This document shows, in pieces, positions 41,615 to 51,036 of a stretch of DNA of 64,000 bases. The notes under the pieces were generated by a model. That model saw only the letters and a list, made by a program, of their open reading frames with translations. It did not search any database and had not been told where the DNA came from. This DNA is from Streptomyces endophytica (GTDB lineage Bacteria; Actinomycetota; Actinomycetes; Streptomycetales; Streptomycetaceae): contig NZ_CP110636.1 of assembly GCF_026153355.1 (NCBI RefSeq), positions 3,720,001-3,784,000 of the forward strand, written 5' to 3'. The translations under genes were made by a program, and so were the position numbers. The first letter of the stretch is position 1. The number at the start of each line of letters is the position of its first letter.

Positions 41615-42385
41615 TCACTGCCAGAAGCGGAAGAGCTCCTGGCCGAAGTAGGTGTCGAGGCGGGAGACGCCCAGCCCGCGCAGGATCGTGTCCACCAGGC
41701 CGAAGAAGGCCTGGTTGATTTCGGGGAGCCACAGCAGGGCGAAGACCGCCAGCAGGCCGATGACCGCGTAGGGCTCTATCTTGCGGCGCAGTGCCGGGGA
41801 CAACCAGGGCTCGATCACGCCGTAGCCGTCCAGGCCCGGGACCGGCAGGAAGTTCAGGATCGTCGCGGTCACCTGGAGCAGCGCGAGGAAGGCCAGGGCG
41901 AAGCGGAAGGCCGTCGGGACGCCCGTGAGGCCGAGCAGCCAGAACGGGGCGGTGCAGATCACCGCGAACACGGCGTTGGTCAGGGGGCCGGCCGCCGAGA
42001 CCAGACTGTCCTGCCAGCGGCTGCGGATGCGGGCGCGCTCGATGTAGACCGCGCCGCCCGGCAGGCCGATGCCGTTCACGATCAGGAAGATCAGCGGCAG
42101 GATGATGCTGAGCAGGGCGTGGGTGTATTTGAGCGGGTTCAGGGTGAGATAGCCCCTGGCCTCCACCGAGATGTCGCCGCTGTGCAGCGCGGTGCGGGCG
42201 TGTGCGTACTCGTGCAGGCAGAGGGACACCACCCAGCCGGACGTGACGAACGCGAAGACCGCGACGCCGGTGTGCGTGCCGAGCGTTCCCTTCCAGACGG
42301 CCCAGCCGGACACCGCGAGGACGGCGACGAGCGCGAGGAAGACCGGGCTGATGCGCCGGTCGGCGCGCCGGATGGCGGTGGTCAT
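41615..42385 (-). CDS. site-2 protease family (M50) intramembrane metalloprotease
   Basis: About 256 residues. The zinc motif is CLHEYAHART (HExxH) in a membrane segment near residue 58, with the second metal motif NFLPVPGLDGYG (LDG) near residue 180. About six hydrophobic segments. This is the short soluble-domain-free form (no CBS, no PDZ) common in actinobacteria. It presumably cleaves a membrane-bound regulator; no partner anti-sigma factor is adjacent. Confidence 0.93.
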   Translation of the reverse strand: MTTAIRRADRRISPVFLALVAVLAVSGWAVWKGTLGTHTGVAVFAFVTSGWVVSLCLHEYAHARTALHSGDISVEARGYLTLNPLKYTHALLSIILPLIFLIVNGIGLPGGAVYIERARIRSRWQDSLVSAAGPLTNAVFAVICTAPFWLLGLTGVPTAFRFALAFLALLQVTATILNFLPVPGLDGYGVIEPWLSPALRRKIEPYAVIGLLAVFALLWLPEINQAFFGLVDTILRGLGVSRLDTYFGQELFRFWQ

Positions 42386-42534
42386 GGTGCGGGCTCCCGG
42401 GGACGGACTCGGCAGGGGCAGCCCCGACCGTAACCGTGCGGGGGCGGACCGCGCACGGGTGCCGCCGCGGCCGGTCGTCGTCCGGGACGGAAACTCGGTG
42501 CGAAGCGGCCGCGGCCCTGCACGACAATGGGCCG

Positions 42535-45500
42535 GTGCGCTATGGAATTCTCGGCACCGCCCAGGCCGACCGCCCCGACGGCACCCCCGTGTCCCTCGGC
42601 GGCGCCCGCCTGCGCGCGCTGCTCACCGCCCTCGCCCTGCGCCCGGGCCGTGCGCTGCCGGCCGAGGCGCTGATCGCCGACGTCTGGGGCATGGAGCCGC
42701 CCGCCGACGCGCCCGGGGCGCTGCAGGCGCTGGTCGGCCGGCTGCGGCGGGCCCTCGGGCACGCCGCCATCGCCTCGGTCGACGGCGGCTACCGGCTGTC
42801 CGCCGAGCCCGACGCCGTCGATCTGCACCGTTTCGAGCGGCTCACCACGGACGGCGGCCGGGCGCTGGCCGACGCCGATCCGGCCCGGGCCGCGGACCTG
42901 CTGGACGAGGCGCTGGCACTGTGGCGCGGCCCGGCGCTCGCCGACCTGCCGGACGCCGGTGCCGAGGCGGCCCGCGCCGAGAGCCGCCGGCTGGACGCCC
43001 AGCGCACCCGCCTCGCCGCCGACCTCGCCCTCGGCCGGGCCGAGCGGGCGCTGCCCACCCTGCTCGCGCTGTGCCGGGAACACCCCCTCGACGAGCCCCT
43101 CCAGGCCCTGCGGCTGCGGGCGCTGCGCGCCGCGGGCCGTACCGCGGAGGCGCTGGCCGCCTACGAGGAGATACGCACCGGCCTCGCCGACCGCCTCGGC
43201 GCCGACCCGGGCCCGGAGCTGCGGGCCCTGCACGCGGAGCTGCTGCGGCTCGGTGCGGACGAGCCGGTGGCGGCCGCGGCGGAGCCCCCGGTGCCGCCGT
43301 CCCGGCCCGCCGGGCGCGGGCCCGGCAACCTCCGGGCCCGGCTCACCTCGTTCGTCGGCCGGGACGCCGACCTCGCGGCGATCCGGTCCGACCTGGGCGA
43401 ACACCGGCTGGTGACGTTGCTGGGGCCGGGCGGGGCGGGCAAGACCCGGCTGTCGCAGGAGGGCGCGGAGAGCGCCGCCGCGGCCCGGCCGGGGGCCTGG
43501 CCGCACGGCGTGTGGCTGGCGGAGCTGGCGCCGGTGGACGATCCGCAGACCGTGCCGGAGGCGGTGCTGACCGCGCTGGGCGCCCGCGAGACCGTCGTCC
43601 GCGGCACCACCGCCGAGGGCCTGCGGGCCGCCGCCGACCCGACCGCGCTGGACCCGCTCGGCCGGCTCGCCGAGCACTGCGCGGGCCGCCGGATGCTGCT
43701 GGTCCTGGACAACTGCGAGCATGTGATCGGTGCCGCCGCGGCGCTCGCCGAGCGGCTGCTGGCCGACTGCCCGGGCGTCACGGTCCTGGCCACCAGCCGG
43801 GAGCCGCTGGCCGTACCGGGCGAGGTGCTGCGGCCGGTCGAGCCGCTGCCGGACCCGGTCGCGCTGCGGCTGCTGGCCGACCGAGGCGCCGCCGCCCGTC
43901 CCGGCTTCCGGATCGACGACGACCCCGCGGCCTGCACCGAGATCTGCCGCCGGCTGGACGGTCTGCCGCTCGCCATCGAACTCGCCGCCGCCCGGCTGCG
44001 GCTGCTCACCCCCCGTCAGCTGGCCGACCGGCTCGACGACCGCTTCCGGCTGCTGACCAGCGGCAGCCGGACCCTGCTGCCCCGGCAGCAGACCCTGCGC
44101 GCGGTGGTCGACTGGTCCTGGGACCTCACCGACGAGCCCGAACGGGCGGTGCTGCGCAGGCTGTCCGTCTTCGCCGGCGGCTGCGACCTGGCCGCCGCGG
44201 AGGAGGTGTGCGCGGGCGACGGCGTCGCGGAGTACGAGGTCGCCGGGCTGCTGGGCTCGCTGATCGACAAGTCTCTGGTGGTGGCCGCCCCCAGCCAGGG
44301 GCGCGGCGACAGCCGCTCCGGTGGAGCCGGTGCTTGCACCGGGGGCCAGATGCGGTACCGGCTGCTGGAGACGGTGGGGGAGTACGCCGGGGAGCGGCTG
44401 GACGAGGCGGGGGAGCGGGCCGATACCGAGCGCCGGCACCTCGTCGCCTACCGCGAACTGGCCCGTACCGCCGACCCGTTGCTGCGCGGCCCCGGCCAGC
44501 GTGCGGCGATGGAGCGGCTGGAGCTGGAGCACGACAACCTGCGCACCGCGCTGCGCCGGGCCGTCGCGGCCGGGGACGAGCACGAGGCGCTGTGCCTGGT
44601 GCTGTCCCTGCAGTGGTTCTGGTCGCTGCGCGACCACCGCAGCGACGCCCGCCACTGGGCCACGGCGGCCGGCGAGCTCGGCCCCAACCCCTTCCTGGCG
44701 CCCGTCGAACCGGCCCCCGCACTGCACCGGCGGCCGATCGACGCCCCGCCGCCGATGTCCGACGAGCAGCTGGCCGAGGCCCGCCGCGAGGTCCGCCTGG
44801 TCGCGCTGTCCAGCAGGGACAGCGACATCCAGGCGATGCGCGACCCGCAGATGCAGCAGGAGCTCGCCGGAATGCTCGCCGCCTACCGCCCCGGACTGCC
44901 GCAGACCTGCAAGGTGCCCGGTGTGATGTGGTACTTCGCGGTGCTGCTCACCGGGCGCTTCGACGAACTGGCCGAGATGATCGACGGTGCGGTGGCGGCC
45001 TGCCGCGACCACGGCTACGACTGGGAGCTGGCCTACGTCCTGCAGATGCGCTCCAAGATCTTCAACGACCGGCCCGGCGGGCTGTCCCAGGCGTCCCGCG
45101 ACGCCGACGAGGCGCTGCGGATATTCCGCACGGTGGGCGACGCCTGGGGCGCGGCCGAGGCACTGACCGGGCGCGGCGAGTACCACGAGAAGCGGGGGGC
45201 GTACGAGCTCGCGGCGCGCGACTACCGGGCGGCGATGGTGCACGCCGAGGAGGTGGGTGCGCACGGCCAGACCCTGCTGCTGCGCTGCCGGCTGGGCGCC
45301 GTGCTGATCGAGGACGGCCAGTCCGAGACCGGCGAACGGATGCTCCGCGAGGTGCTGGCCGAGGCCGCGGGGGGCAACTCCGGCCGGGACACCGAGCCGT
45401 TCGCCCGGCTGACCCTGGCCATGTGGCTGTCGGTGAGCGGGCGGCCGCAGGAGGCGCGGGCCGAACTCCACATCGTGCACGAGCTGTTCGTCCCGCGCGC

Positions 45501-45900
45501 CCCGGACCTCTTCGCCGGCATCCTGGAGTCCGCGCTGGTCTCGCTGGACATCGAGGAGGGCCACACCGAGGGCGTGCTGCCGCGCTTCCGGACGGCCATG
45601 GCGCTGATGCAGGACGAGCTGACCCAGATGGTCGCCCCCGACATGCCGGTGATCCAGCTCCTCACCGGCGCCCGGGTGCTGATGGCCCTACGGGGCGAGG
45701 CGGCGGGCCGGGACGCGGCGCGGCTGGTCGGGGCGTACGACGCGCTGCGGGCCACCGGCCACGTGCCGACCCTGGTCATCCGCGACGAACGGGCGCGCAC
45801 CGAGGAGGCGGCGCGGAAGCTGCTGGGCGACGACGCCTACGCGCGTGCCCACGCCGAAGGCGGTGACCTCTCCTTGGAAGAGGCCACCGCCCTCATCTGA
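42535..45900 (+). CDS. SARP/BTAD-type regulator with NB-ARC ATPase and TPR-like C-terminus (AfsR-like)
   Basis: About 1121 residues. An OmpR-like winged helix (~1-95, VRYGILGTAQADRPDG, ALRPGRALPAEALIADVWG) and BTAD (~95-245, VDLHRFERL, ADLALGRAERALP) form the SARP part. The NB-ARC/ATPase follows with P-loop LLGPGGAGKTRLS (near residue 300) and Walker B MLLVLDNCEHV. The C-terminal ~550 residues are helical repeats. A Gly/Ser/Cys patch (GRGDSRSGGAGACTGGQ) near residue 595 looks like an inserted loop. GTG 42535 is the start because family similarity begins there. No biosynthetic cluster is next to it, so its target is not evident; the DrrAB-like exporter is convergent. Confidence 0.93.
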   Translation: MRYGILGTAQADRPDGTPVSLGGARLRALLTALALRPGRALPAEALIADVWGMEPPADAPGALQALVGRLRRALGHAAIASVDGGYRLSAEPDAVDLHRFERLTTDGGRALADADPARAADLLDEALALWRGPALADLPDAGAEAARAESRRLDAQRTRLAADLALGRAERALPTLLALCREHPLDEPLQALRLRALRAAGRTAEALAAYEEIRTGLADRLGADPGPELRALHAELLRLGADEPVAAAAEPPVPPSRPAGRGPGNLRARLTSFVGRDADLAAIRSDLGEHRLVTLLGPGGAGKTRLSQEGAESAAAARPGAWPHGVWLAELAPVDDPQTVPEAVLTALGARETVVRGTTAEGLRAAADPTALDPLGRLAEHCAGRRMLLVLDNCEHVIGAAAALAERLLADCPGVTVLATSREPLAVPGEVLRPVEPLPDPVALRLLADRGAAARPGFRIDDDPAACTEICRRLDGLPLAIELAAARLRLLTPRQLADRLDDRFRLLTSGSRTLLPRQQTLRAVVDWSWDLTDEPERAVLRRLSVFAGGCDLAAAEEVCAGDGVAEYEVAGLLGSLIDKSLVVAAPSQGRGDSRSGGAGACTGGQMRYRLLETVGEYAGERLDEAGERADTERRHLVAYRELARTADPLLRGPGQRAAMERLELEHDNLRTALRRAVAAGDEHEALCLVLSLQWFWSLRDHRSDARHWATAAGELGPNPFLAPVEPAPALHRRPIDAPPPMSDEQLAEARREVRLVALSSRDSDIQAMRDPQMQQELAGMLAAYRPGLPQTCKVPGVMWYFAVLLTGRFDELAEMIDGAVAACRDHGYDWELAYVLQMRSKIFNDRPGGLSQASRDADEALRIFRTVGDAWGAAEALTGRGEYHEKRGAYELAARDYRAAMVHAEEVGAHGQTLLLRCRLGAVLIEDGQSETGERMLREVLAEAAGGNSGRDTEPFARLTLAMWLSVSGRPQEARAELHIVHELFVPRAPDLFAGILESALVSLDIEEGHTEGVLPRFRTAMALMQDELTQMVAPDMPVIQLLTGARVLMALRGEAAGRDAARLVGAYDALRATGHVPTLVIRDERARTEEAARKLLGDDAYARAHAEGGDLSLEEATALI

Positions 45901-45922
45901 CGCGAGCCGGGCGGAGGCTGCC

Positions 45923-45949
45923 GCCCCGCGGGGAGGCCCCCCGCGGGGC
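45923..45949. terminator. bidirectional terminator hairpin
   Basis: GCCCCGCGGGG (45923-45933) pairs exactly with CCCCGCGGGGC (45939-45949), 5-base loop, between the convergent stops at 45900 and 45955. Confidence 0.8.
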
Positions 45950-45954
45950 GTGCG

Positions 45955-46785
45955 TCAGGTCTTCTTGCGGAACTTCGAGACCGCGAGCGGCATGGCGACG
46001 ACCGTGATGGCGACCGTCCAGCCGAGGGTGATCAGCGCCGGGTGCGCCACCGCCCCCTGGCCGTTGAGCAGTGCCCGGGCCGCGTCCGCCAGCGTGGAGA
46101 GCGGGTTGACCTTGGTGAAGCCCTCCAGCCAGTCGGGCATCGACGTCGGCGGGGCGAAGATCGACGAGCCGAACTGCAGCGGCATCAGCACGATCATCGC
46201 CATGCCCTGCACCGCCTGCGGAGTCTTCACCGAGAGCCCCAGCAGGATGAAGATCCACATCAGCGCCGCGCCGAAGGCCGTGGACAGCACGACCGCGGCC
46301 AGGAACTCCAGGGCACTGCCGCGGATTTCGAAGCCGAGCAGGAAGCCCATGCCGAGCAGGATCGCGATGGCCACCAGCATCCGGCCGATCTCCACGACGA
46401 TCTTGGCTATCAGGACCGAGGAGCGGGCGATGGGCATCGTCCGGAAGCGGTCCATCACGCCCTTGCGGAAGTCCTCGTTGACACCGGAGCCGACCGCCAT
46501 GGCGATGTTCATGCCCATCATCGCCATCATGCCGGGCACCAGGCGCTGGATGTAGTCGGCCTGGTGGTCCTTGCCGGCGATCGCGCCTCCGAAGACGTAG
46601 GTGAACAGCAGGATGAAGATCACCGGCATCAGCAGGACGTCGAACATCGACTCCGGGTCCTGCTTGATCTGCAGGGCGTTGCGCCGCACCAGGGCACCGA
46701 TGTGCCGCAGATTGCCGCGCAGCCCGATCCGGCCCTCGTCCCCGCCGGCCTTGACCGACGGCGCAGTCATCGTCACGGCAGTCAT
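45955..46785 (-). CDS. ABC-2 type exporter permease (DrrB-like)
   Basis: About 276 residues with six membrane segments. Family sequence includes VRRNALQIKQDPESMFDVLL, YVFGGAIAG, LVPGMMAMMGMNIAMAVGSG and ASMF-like QFGSSIFAPPTSMPDWL. It forms the channel for the ATPase encoded just upstream (4-bp overlap, ATGA at 46782-46785). DrrAB-type pumps export drugs or lipids; the cargo is unknown. Confidence 0.93.
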   Translation of the reverse strand: MTAVTMTAPSVKAGGDEGRIGLRGNLRHIGALVRRNALQIKQDPESMFDVLLMPVIFILLFTYVFGGAIAGKDHQADYIQRLVPGMMAMMGMNIAMAVGSGVNEDFRKGVMDRFRTMPIARSSVLIAKIVVEIGRMLVAIAILLGMGFLLGFEIRGSALEFLAAVVLSTAFGAALMWIFILLGLSVKTPQAVQGMAMIVLMPLQFGSSIFAPPTSMPDWLEGFTKVNPLSTLADAARALLNGQGAVAHPALITLGWTVAITVVAMPLAVSKFRKKT

Positions 46786-47810
46786 GCCGACACCCCCGCG
46801 TACTGCTGCTCCGTCAGGTCGTCCGACTCCGGGGCACCGGAGGTCTTCTGGCCCGTGATGGCCAGGAACACCTCGTCCAGGCTGGGCAGATGGGTCGATA
46901 TCCCGGCGAGCGCGAAGCCGCGGCCGCCGAGCACCCCGACCACCGCGGTCAGTTGCTCGTCGCTGATGATCGGTACGTTGACCACACCCCCGTCGTGGTC
47001 AGCCGTCGCGCCCACGATGCCGTCCAGCCCCGCCTGGGCGATCGCGCCGACCATCCGGTCCAGCTCACCCGGGTCGGCCGGCCGGATCTGCAGGGTCCGC
47101 CCGCCGACCTTGGCCTTGAGCTCGTCGACCCGGCCCTCGGCGATCACCCGGCCGCGGTCGATGACCGTCAGCTCGTCCGCCAACTGCTCGGCCTCTTCCA
47201 TGTATTGCGTGGTCAGCAGGACCGTGGCGCCCTCGCGGACCATCCGCTGGACCTCCTCCCACACCTCGTTGCGGGTGCGGGGGTCCAGGCCGGTGGTCGG
47301 CTCGTCCAGATAGAGCACGGCCGGGCGGCCGATCATCGAGGCGGCGAGGTCCAGCCGGCGGCGCATACCGCCGGAGTACTTGGCGGCGGGCCGCTTGGCG
47401 GCCTCGGTCAGCGAGAACCGCTCCAGCATCTCGTCCGCGCGGGCGCGGGCGTCCTTGCGGGAGAGGTCGAGCAGCCGCCCGATCATGTAGAGGTTCTCCC
47501 AGCCGGAGAGCTTCTCGTCGACCGAGGCGTACTGCCCGGTCAGGCCGATCGTGCGGCGCAGCGCGCGGGGCTGGCGCACCACGTCGTAGCCCGCCACCAC
47601 GGCACGGCCGGCGTCCGGCACGAGGAGGGTGGACAGACAGCGCACGAGCGTGGTCTTACCGGCCCCATTGGGCCCGAGCACGCCGAGTACGGTGCCTTCC
47701 TTCACGTCCAGGTCCACCCCGTCGACGGCCTTCACGTCGCCGAAGTGCTTGACCAGACCGCGCACCTCCACGGCGTTACCGCCCTTGGTGGTCATCGTCT
47801 GTCGCGTCAT
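46782..47810 (-). CDS. daunorubicin-resistance type ABC exporter ATPase (DrrA-like)
   Basis: About 342 residues. Walker A GPNGAGKTT, signature YSGGMRRRLDLA, Walker B AVLYLDEPTTGLD, and the DrrA-type C-terminal domain with LDEVFLAITGQKT. ATG 47810 chosen, with AAGGGC just upstream; ATG 47795 is an alternative. Forms an operon with the permease gene. Confidence 0.95.
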   Translation of the reverse strand: MTRQTMTTKGGNAVEVRGLVKHFGDVKAVDGVDLDVKEGTVLGVLGPNGAGKTTLVRCLSTLLVPDAGRAVVAGYDVVRQPRALRRTIGLTGQYASVDEKLSGWENLYMIGRLLDLSRKDARARADEMLERFSLTEAAKRPAAKYSGGMRRRLDLAASMIGRPAVLYLDEPTTGLDPRTRNEVWEEVQRMVREGATVLLTTQYMEEAEQLADELTVIDRGRVIAEGRVDELKAKVGGRTLQIRPADPGELDRMVGAIAQAGLDGIVGATADHDGGVVNVPIISDEQLTAVVGVLGGRGFALAGISTHLPSLDEVFLAITGQKTSGAPESDDLTEQQYAGVSA

Positions 47811-47911
47811 GCCCTTAACGGTGCCAGGGGCCACCGACAGCGCACCGATATTCCGCCGATAGCTGCGCTTGGCCTCGGCCCCACGTACTCGTCTGTCCCG
47901 CCGTCGGGGTT

Positions 47912-48326
47912 GCTCGCCGTTGCGCCTGGCGGCGGGCGTTGTTTTGTCGGGTGCGGTGCCGGCCCTCCAGACTTCGTCCTCCGGTCCAGCCCCTCCCGTG
48001 GTGGGGAGTTTCTCAGCTGGTTGGGGGCGTGCGTTGTCTGTTGGCTGCACGCTCGTGGGCGTTACGTGCACCCCCACCGGTCTTTTCCCATTTCTCCAAC
48101 GGGAGGGGACGGGCCGGAGGGGCCGGTTGTGTGGACGTAAAGCGTCAGCAGTCCACACAACCGGCCCCGGAGGTCCGTCACCGCACCCGACGCCCCCCAG
48201 CCCGCCGCAGGCGCAACGGCGAGCGAGCCCCGCGGCGCCGCAGACAGGTACGTGCGGGGCGCCGCCAAGCGCGCAACGGCGAGACGACCCGCGGCGGGAG
48301 AGACGGGTACGTGGGCGGCGCCGCCA
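47912..48326. repeat. repeat-rich intergenic region with nested inverted repeats
   Basis: The 517-bp gap between the ABC ATPase start and panB stop has no convincing gene. CTCGCCGTTGCGCCTGGCGG (from 47913) is mirrored by CCGCAGGCGCAACGGCGAG (to 48223) with a 1-base indel. Inside, CCGGTTGTGTGGAC (48122-48135) pairs with GTCCACACAACCGG (48150-48163). After the right arm, a ~57-bp unit (GCGCAACGGCGAG ... GGTACGTG ... GGCGCCGCC) occurs twice in tandem, 48211-48266 and 48270-48326. The layout suggests a decayed mobile or REP-like element. Confidence 0.6.
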
Positions 48327-48327
48327 G

Positions 48328-49188
48328 TCAGCGGAACGTGTGCTCCGGCGCAGGGAACGTGCCCCCCACGACCTCCTCGGCGAAGGCCTTGGCCGCGCCG
48401 CCCAGCAGTTCACGCATTTCCAGGTACTTCTTGACGAACTTCGGTACCCGGCCGGCGTTCATTCCGGCCATGTCGGTCCACACCAGGACCTGCGCGTCGC
48501 ACTCCAGGCCCGCGCCGATGCCGACGGTCGGGATGTGCAGCGAGCGGGTGACCTCGGCGGCCAGTTCGGCGGGTACCGCCTCCAGGACCACCGCGAACGC
48601 GCCCGCGTCCTGGACCGACTTGGCGTCCCGCAGCAGCTGCTGGGCGGCCTCCTCGCCGCGGCCCTGGACCGGGTAGCCGCCGAAGGCGTGCACCGACTGC
48701 GGGGTCAGCCCGACGTGCGCCATGACCGGGATGCCGGAGGAGACCAGCAGCTCCACCTGGTCCGCGGAGCGCTCACCGCCCTCCAGCTTGACCGCGCCGA
48801 CCCCGGCCTCCTTCACCAGCCGGGTGGCGTTGCGCAGGGCCTGGACCGGCCCTTCCTGGTACGAGCCGAACGGCAGGTCCGCGACGACGAGGGACCGCTT
48901 GGTCCCCCGGACGACCGCCGCGGACAGAAACGTGATCTCGTCCATCGTGACCGGCACGGTGGACTCGTAACCGAGGTGACAGTTGCCCATCGAGTCGCCG
49001 ACGAGCAGGACCGGGATCCCGGCCTCGTCGAAGACGGAGGCGGTCATCGCGTCGTAGGCGGTGAGCATCGGCCACTTCTCGCCGCGCTCCTTGGCGGCGG
49101 CGATGTCGCGCACGGTGACCCGGCGCGAGCCCGTACCCCCGTACAGGGACTTGGGCACCGGCGTCTGGGCAGGCGAAGGCTGCGTCAT
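48328..49188 (-). CDS. panB: 3-methyl-2-oxobutanoate hydroxymethyltransferase
   Basis: About 286 residues. PanB blocks: KWPMLTAYDAMTASVFDEAG, LLVGDSMGNCHLGYESTVPV, KLEGGERSADQV, VMAHVGLTPQSVHAFGGYPV and GIGAGLECDAQVLVW. It adds a one-carbon unit to ketoisovalerate in pantothenate/CoA synthesis, using metal-bound Asp and 5,10-methylene-THF. ATG 49188 is preceded by AGGAGCC. Confidence 0.97.
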   Translation of the reverse strand: MTQPSPAQTPVPKSLYGGTGSRRVTVRDIAAAKERGEKWPMLTAYDAMTASVFDEAGIPVLLVGDSMGNCHLGYESTVPVTMDEITFLSAAVVRGTKRSLVVADLPFGSYQEGPVQALRNATRLVKEAGVGAVKLEGGERSADQVELLVSSGIPVMAHVGLTPQSVHAFGGYPVQGRGEEAAQQLLRDAKSVQDAGAFAVVLEAVPAELAAEVTRSLHIPTVGIGAGLECDAQVLVWTDMAGMNAGRVPKFVKKYLEMRELLGGAAKAFAEEVVGGTFPAPEHTFR

Positions 49189-49368
49189 GGTGACGGCTCC
49201 TGTTCGTCATCTCGAGGCACCCTGACGGTGTCCCCGGACTCCCCACCATGCTGGCACGACCCCGAGGCAAAGGAAAAGGGAGGGCGCACCGGGAGCCGGA
49301 ACGCCACAACCGCGGGAGAGTGGGACGTACGGCCGCCCCGCCCGGGGGGATCCGGCCGCGGCTCATCA

Positions 49369-49387
49369 ATACGGAACGGACCCGTAT
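49369..49387. promoter_or_regulatory. candidate TetR operator before the DHA2 pump
   Basis: ATACGG (49369-49374) and CCGTAT (49382-49387) are inverted repeats with a 7-base spacer, 21 bp before ATG 49408. The cotranscribed TetR gene at 51033 is the likely ligand-responsive repressor. Confidence 0.6.
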
Positions 49388-49407
49388 CGCAAACGTAGGG
49401 TGTCGGC

Positions 49408-51036
49408 ATGGCCACCTCATCGACCCCACCGACCGCGCCGGACGGCCCGCCCGCCCGGCAGGTGCCCGAGCGCGTGCACCGGCGCCGCTGGGCGATCCTG
49501 TCCGCCCTCATGCTCAGCCTGCTGATCGTGGTGCTGGACAACTCCATCCTGAACGTCGCCATGAAGACGATCGCCACGCCGGCCCCGCACGGCCTCGGCG
49601 CCACCCAGAGCGAACTGGAGTGGGCGATCAACGCCTACACGCTGGTCTTCGCGGGGCTGCTGTTCACCGCCGGCCTGCTCGGTGACCGGCTCGGCCGCAA
49701 GAAGACGCTGCTCTTCGGCCTGGCGGTGTTCGGCACCGGCTCGGTGCTCGCCGCGTTCGCCGGCTCGCCGACCCAGCTGATCGCCTTCCGCGCGCTCATG
49801 GGCCTGGGCGGCGCCTTCGTCATGCCGGCCACCCTCGCGATCCTGATGAACGTCTTCGAGCGCGACGAGCAGCCCAAGGCGATCGGCATCTGGGCCGGCG
49901 GGGTGGGTCTGGCCATCGCGATCGGCCCGATCGCCGGCGGGCTGCTGCTGAACCAGTTCTGGTGGGGTTCGGTGTTCCTGGTCAACGTGCCCATCGTGCT
50001 GATCGCGCTGACCGCCATGCTGATCCTGGTGCCCGACTCCAAGGACCCCAGCCCCGGCCGGCTGGACCCGGTCGGCGTGCTGTTCTCCGTCGTCGGGCTG
50101 GTCCTGCTGGTCTACGGGATCATCAAGGGCGGCCAGCTCGCCGACTTCACCGAACCGCAGGTGATCGGCGCGGTCGTGGCCGGCCTGGTGGTGCTCGCCG
50201 GGTTCGTCGTGCACCAGAAGCGCAGCGACCACCCGTCCATCGACATCAACTACTTCCGCAAGCCGGCGTTCTCCGCCGCGATCGCCGCCATCGCCCTGGT
50301 CTTCTTCTCCCTGATGGGCGTCACGTTCTTCATCGTCTTCTACGTGCAGAGCGTGCGCGGCTACACCCCGCTCCAGGCCGGCCTGCTGCTCCTGCCGCTG
50401 GCCGTCGCCCAGATGATCTTCGCGCCGCGGGCCCGGCTGGCCGTGGACCGCTACGGCGCCCGTGCGGTGTGCACGTTCAGCATGTTCGTGGTGGCCGACA
50501 CCATGCTGGGCCTGCTGCTGCTGGACGCCGACACCCCGATCTGGGTCATGGAGGCGCTGTTCTTCCTGCAGGGCGCCGGCATGGCGCACATCATGCCGCC
50601 GGTCACCGTCTCGATCATGCAGTCGCTGCCCCGCGAGAAGGCCGGTTCCGGCTCGGCGCTCAACAACGTCTTCCGGCAGGTCGGCGGCACCCTCGGCGTC
50701 GCGGTGCTGGGCTCGCTGCTGTCCACGAGCTACCGGGACCGCATCCAGGGCGTCCTCGACGCCGTGCCCGGGCTGTCGGCCGGCGCCCGGCACGCGGCCG
50801 GTGAGTCGATCGAGGCCACCCTCGGCCTCGCGGACCGGATGGGCGCTCCGGGCCGGCCGCTGGTCACCGCCGCGAACGCCGCCTTCGTCCACGCCATGCA
50901 CGTCACCGCCCTCGGATCGGCCACCGTCTCGGCCGTCGGCGCCCTGATCGTGCTGGCCTTCCTGCCGGGCAAGAAGGGACCGGCGCCGCGGTCCGCGGAG
51001 CCGCGGGACGAGCGGAAGGCGGGGGCGGCGCGATGA
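49408..51036 (+). CDS. DHA2-family (EmrB/QacA-like) MFS drug transporter
   Basis: About 542 residues, 14 membrane segments. Marks: LIVVLDNSILNVAMKTIATP in helix 1, GDRLGRKKTLLFG loop motif, and GGLLLNQFWWGSVFLVNVPI. It exports cationic or antibiotic compounds by proton antiport. The stop overlaps the tetR start by 4 bp (ATGA, 51033-51036), an arrangement typical of a self-controlled resistance pair. Confidence 0.94.
   Translation: MATSSTPPTAPDGPPARQVPERVHRRRWAILSALMLSLLIVVLDNSILNVAMKTIATPAPHGLGATQSELEWAINAYTLVFAGLLFTAGLLGDRLGRKKTLLFGLAVFGTGSVLAAFAGSPTQLIAFRALMGLGGAFVMPATLAILMNVFERDEQPKAIGIWAGGVGLAIAIGPIAGGLLLNQFWWGSVFLVNVPIVLIALTAMLILVPDSKDPSPGRLDPVGVLFSVVGLVLLVYGIIKGGQLADFTEPQVIGAVVAGLVVLAGFVVHQKRSDHPSIDINYFRKPAFSAAIAAIALVFFSLMGVTFFIVFYVQSVRGYTPLQAGLLLLPLAVAQMIFAPRARLAVDRYGARAVCTFSMFVVADTMLGLLLLDADTPIWVMEALFFLQGAGMAHIMPPVTVSIMQSLPREKAGSGSALNNVFRQVGGTLGVAVLGSLLSTSYRDRIQGVLDAVPGLSAGARHAAGESIEATLGLADRMGAPGRPLVTAANAAFVHAMHVTALGSATVSAVGALIVLAFLPGKKGPAPRSAEPRDERKAGAAR

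Noticed and set aside
42382..45564. 1060-residue minus-strand open frame opposite the SARP regulator
   Set aside because: Low-complexity Gln/Gly/Arg/Val composition and no motifs; the plus-strand protein has clear domains.
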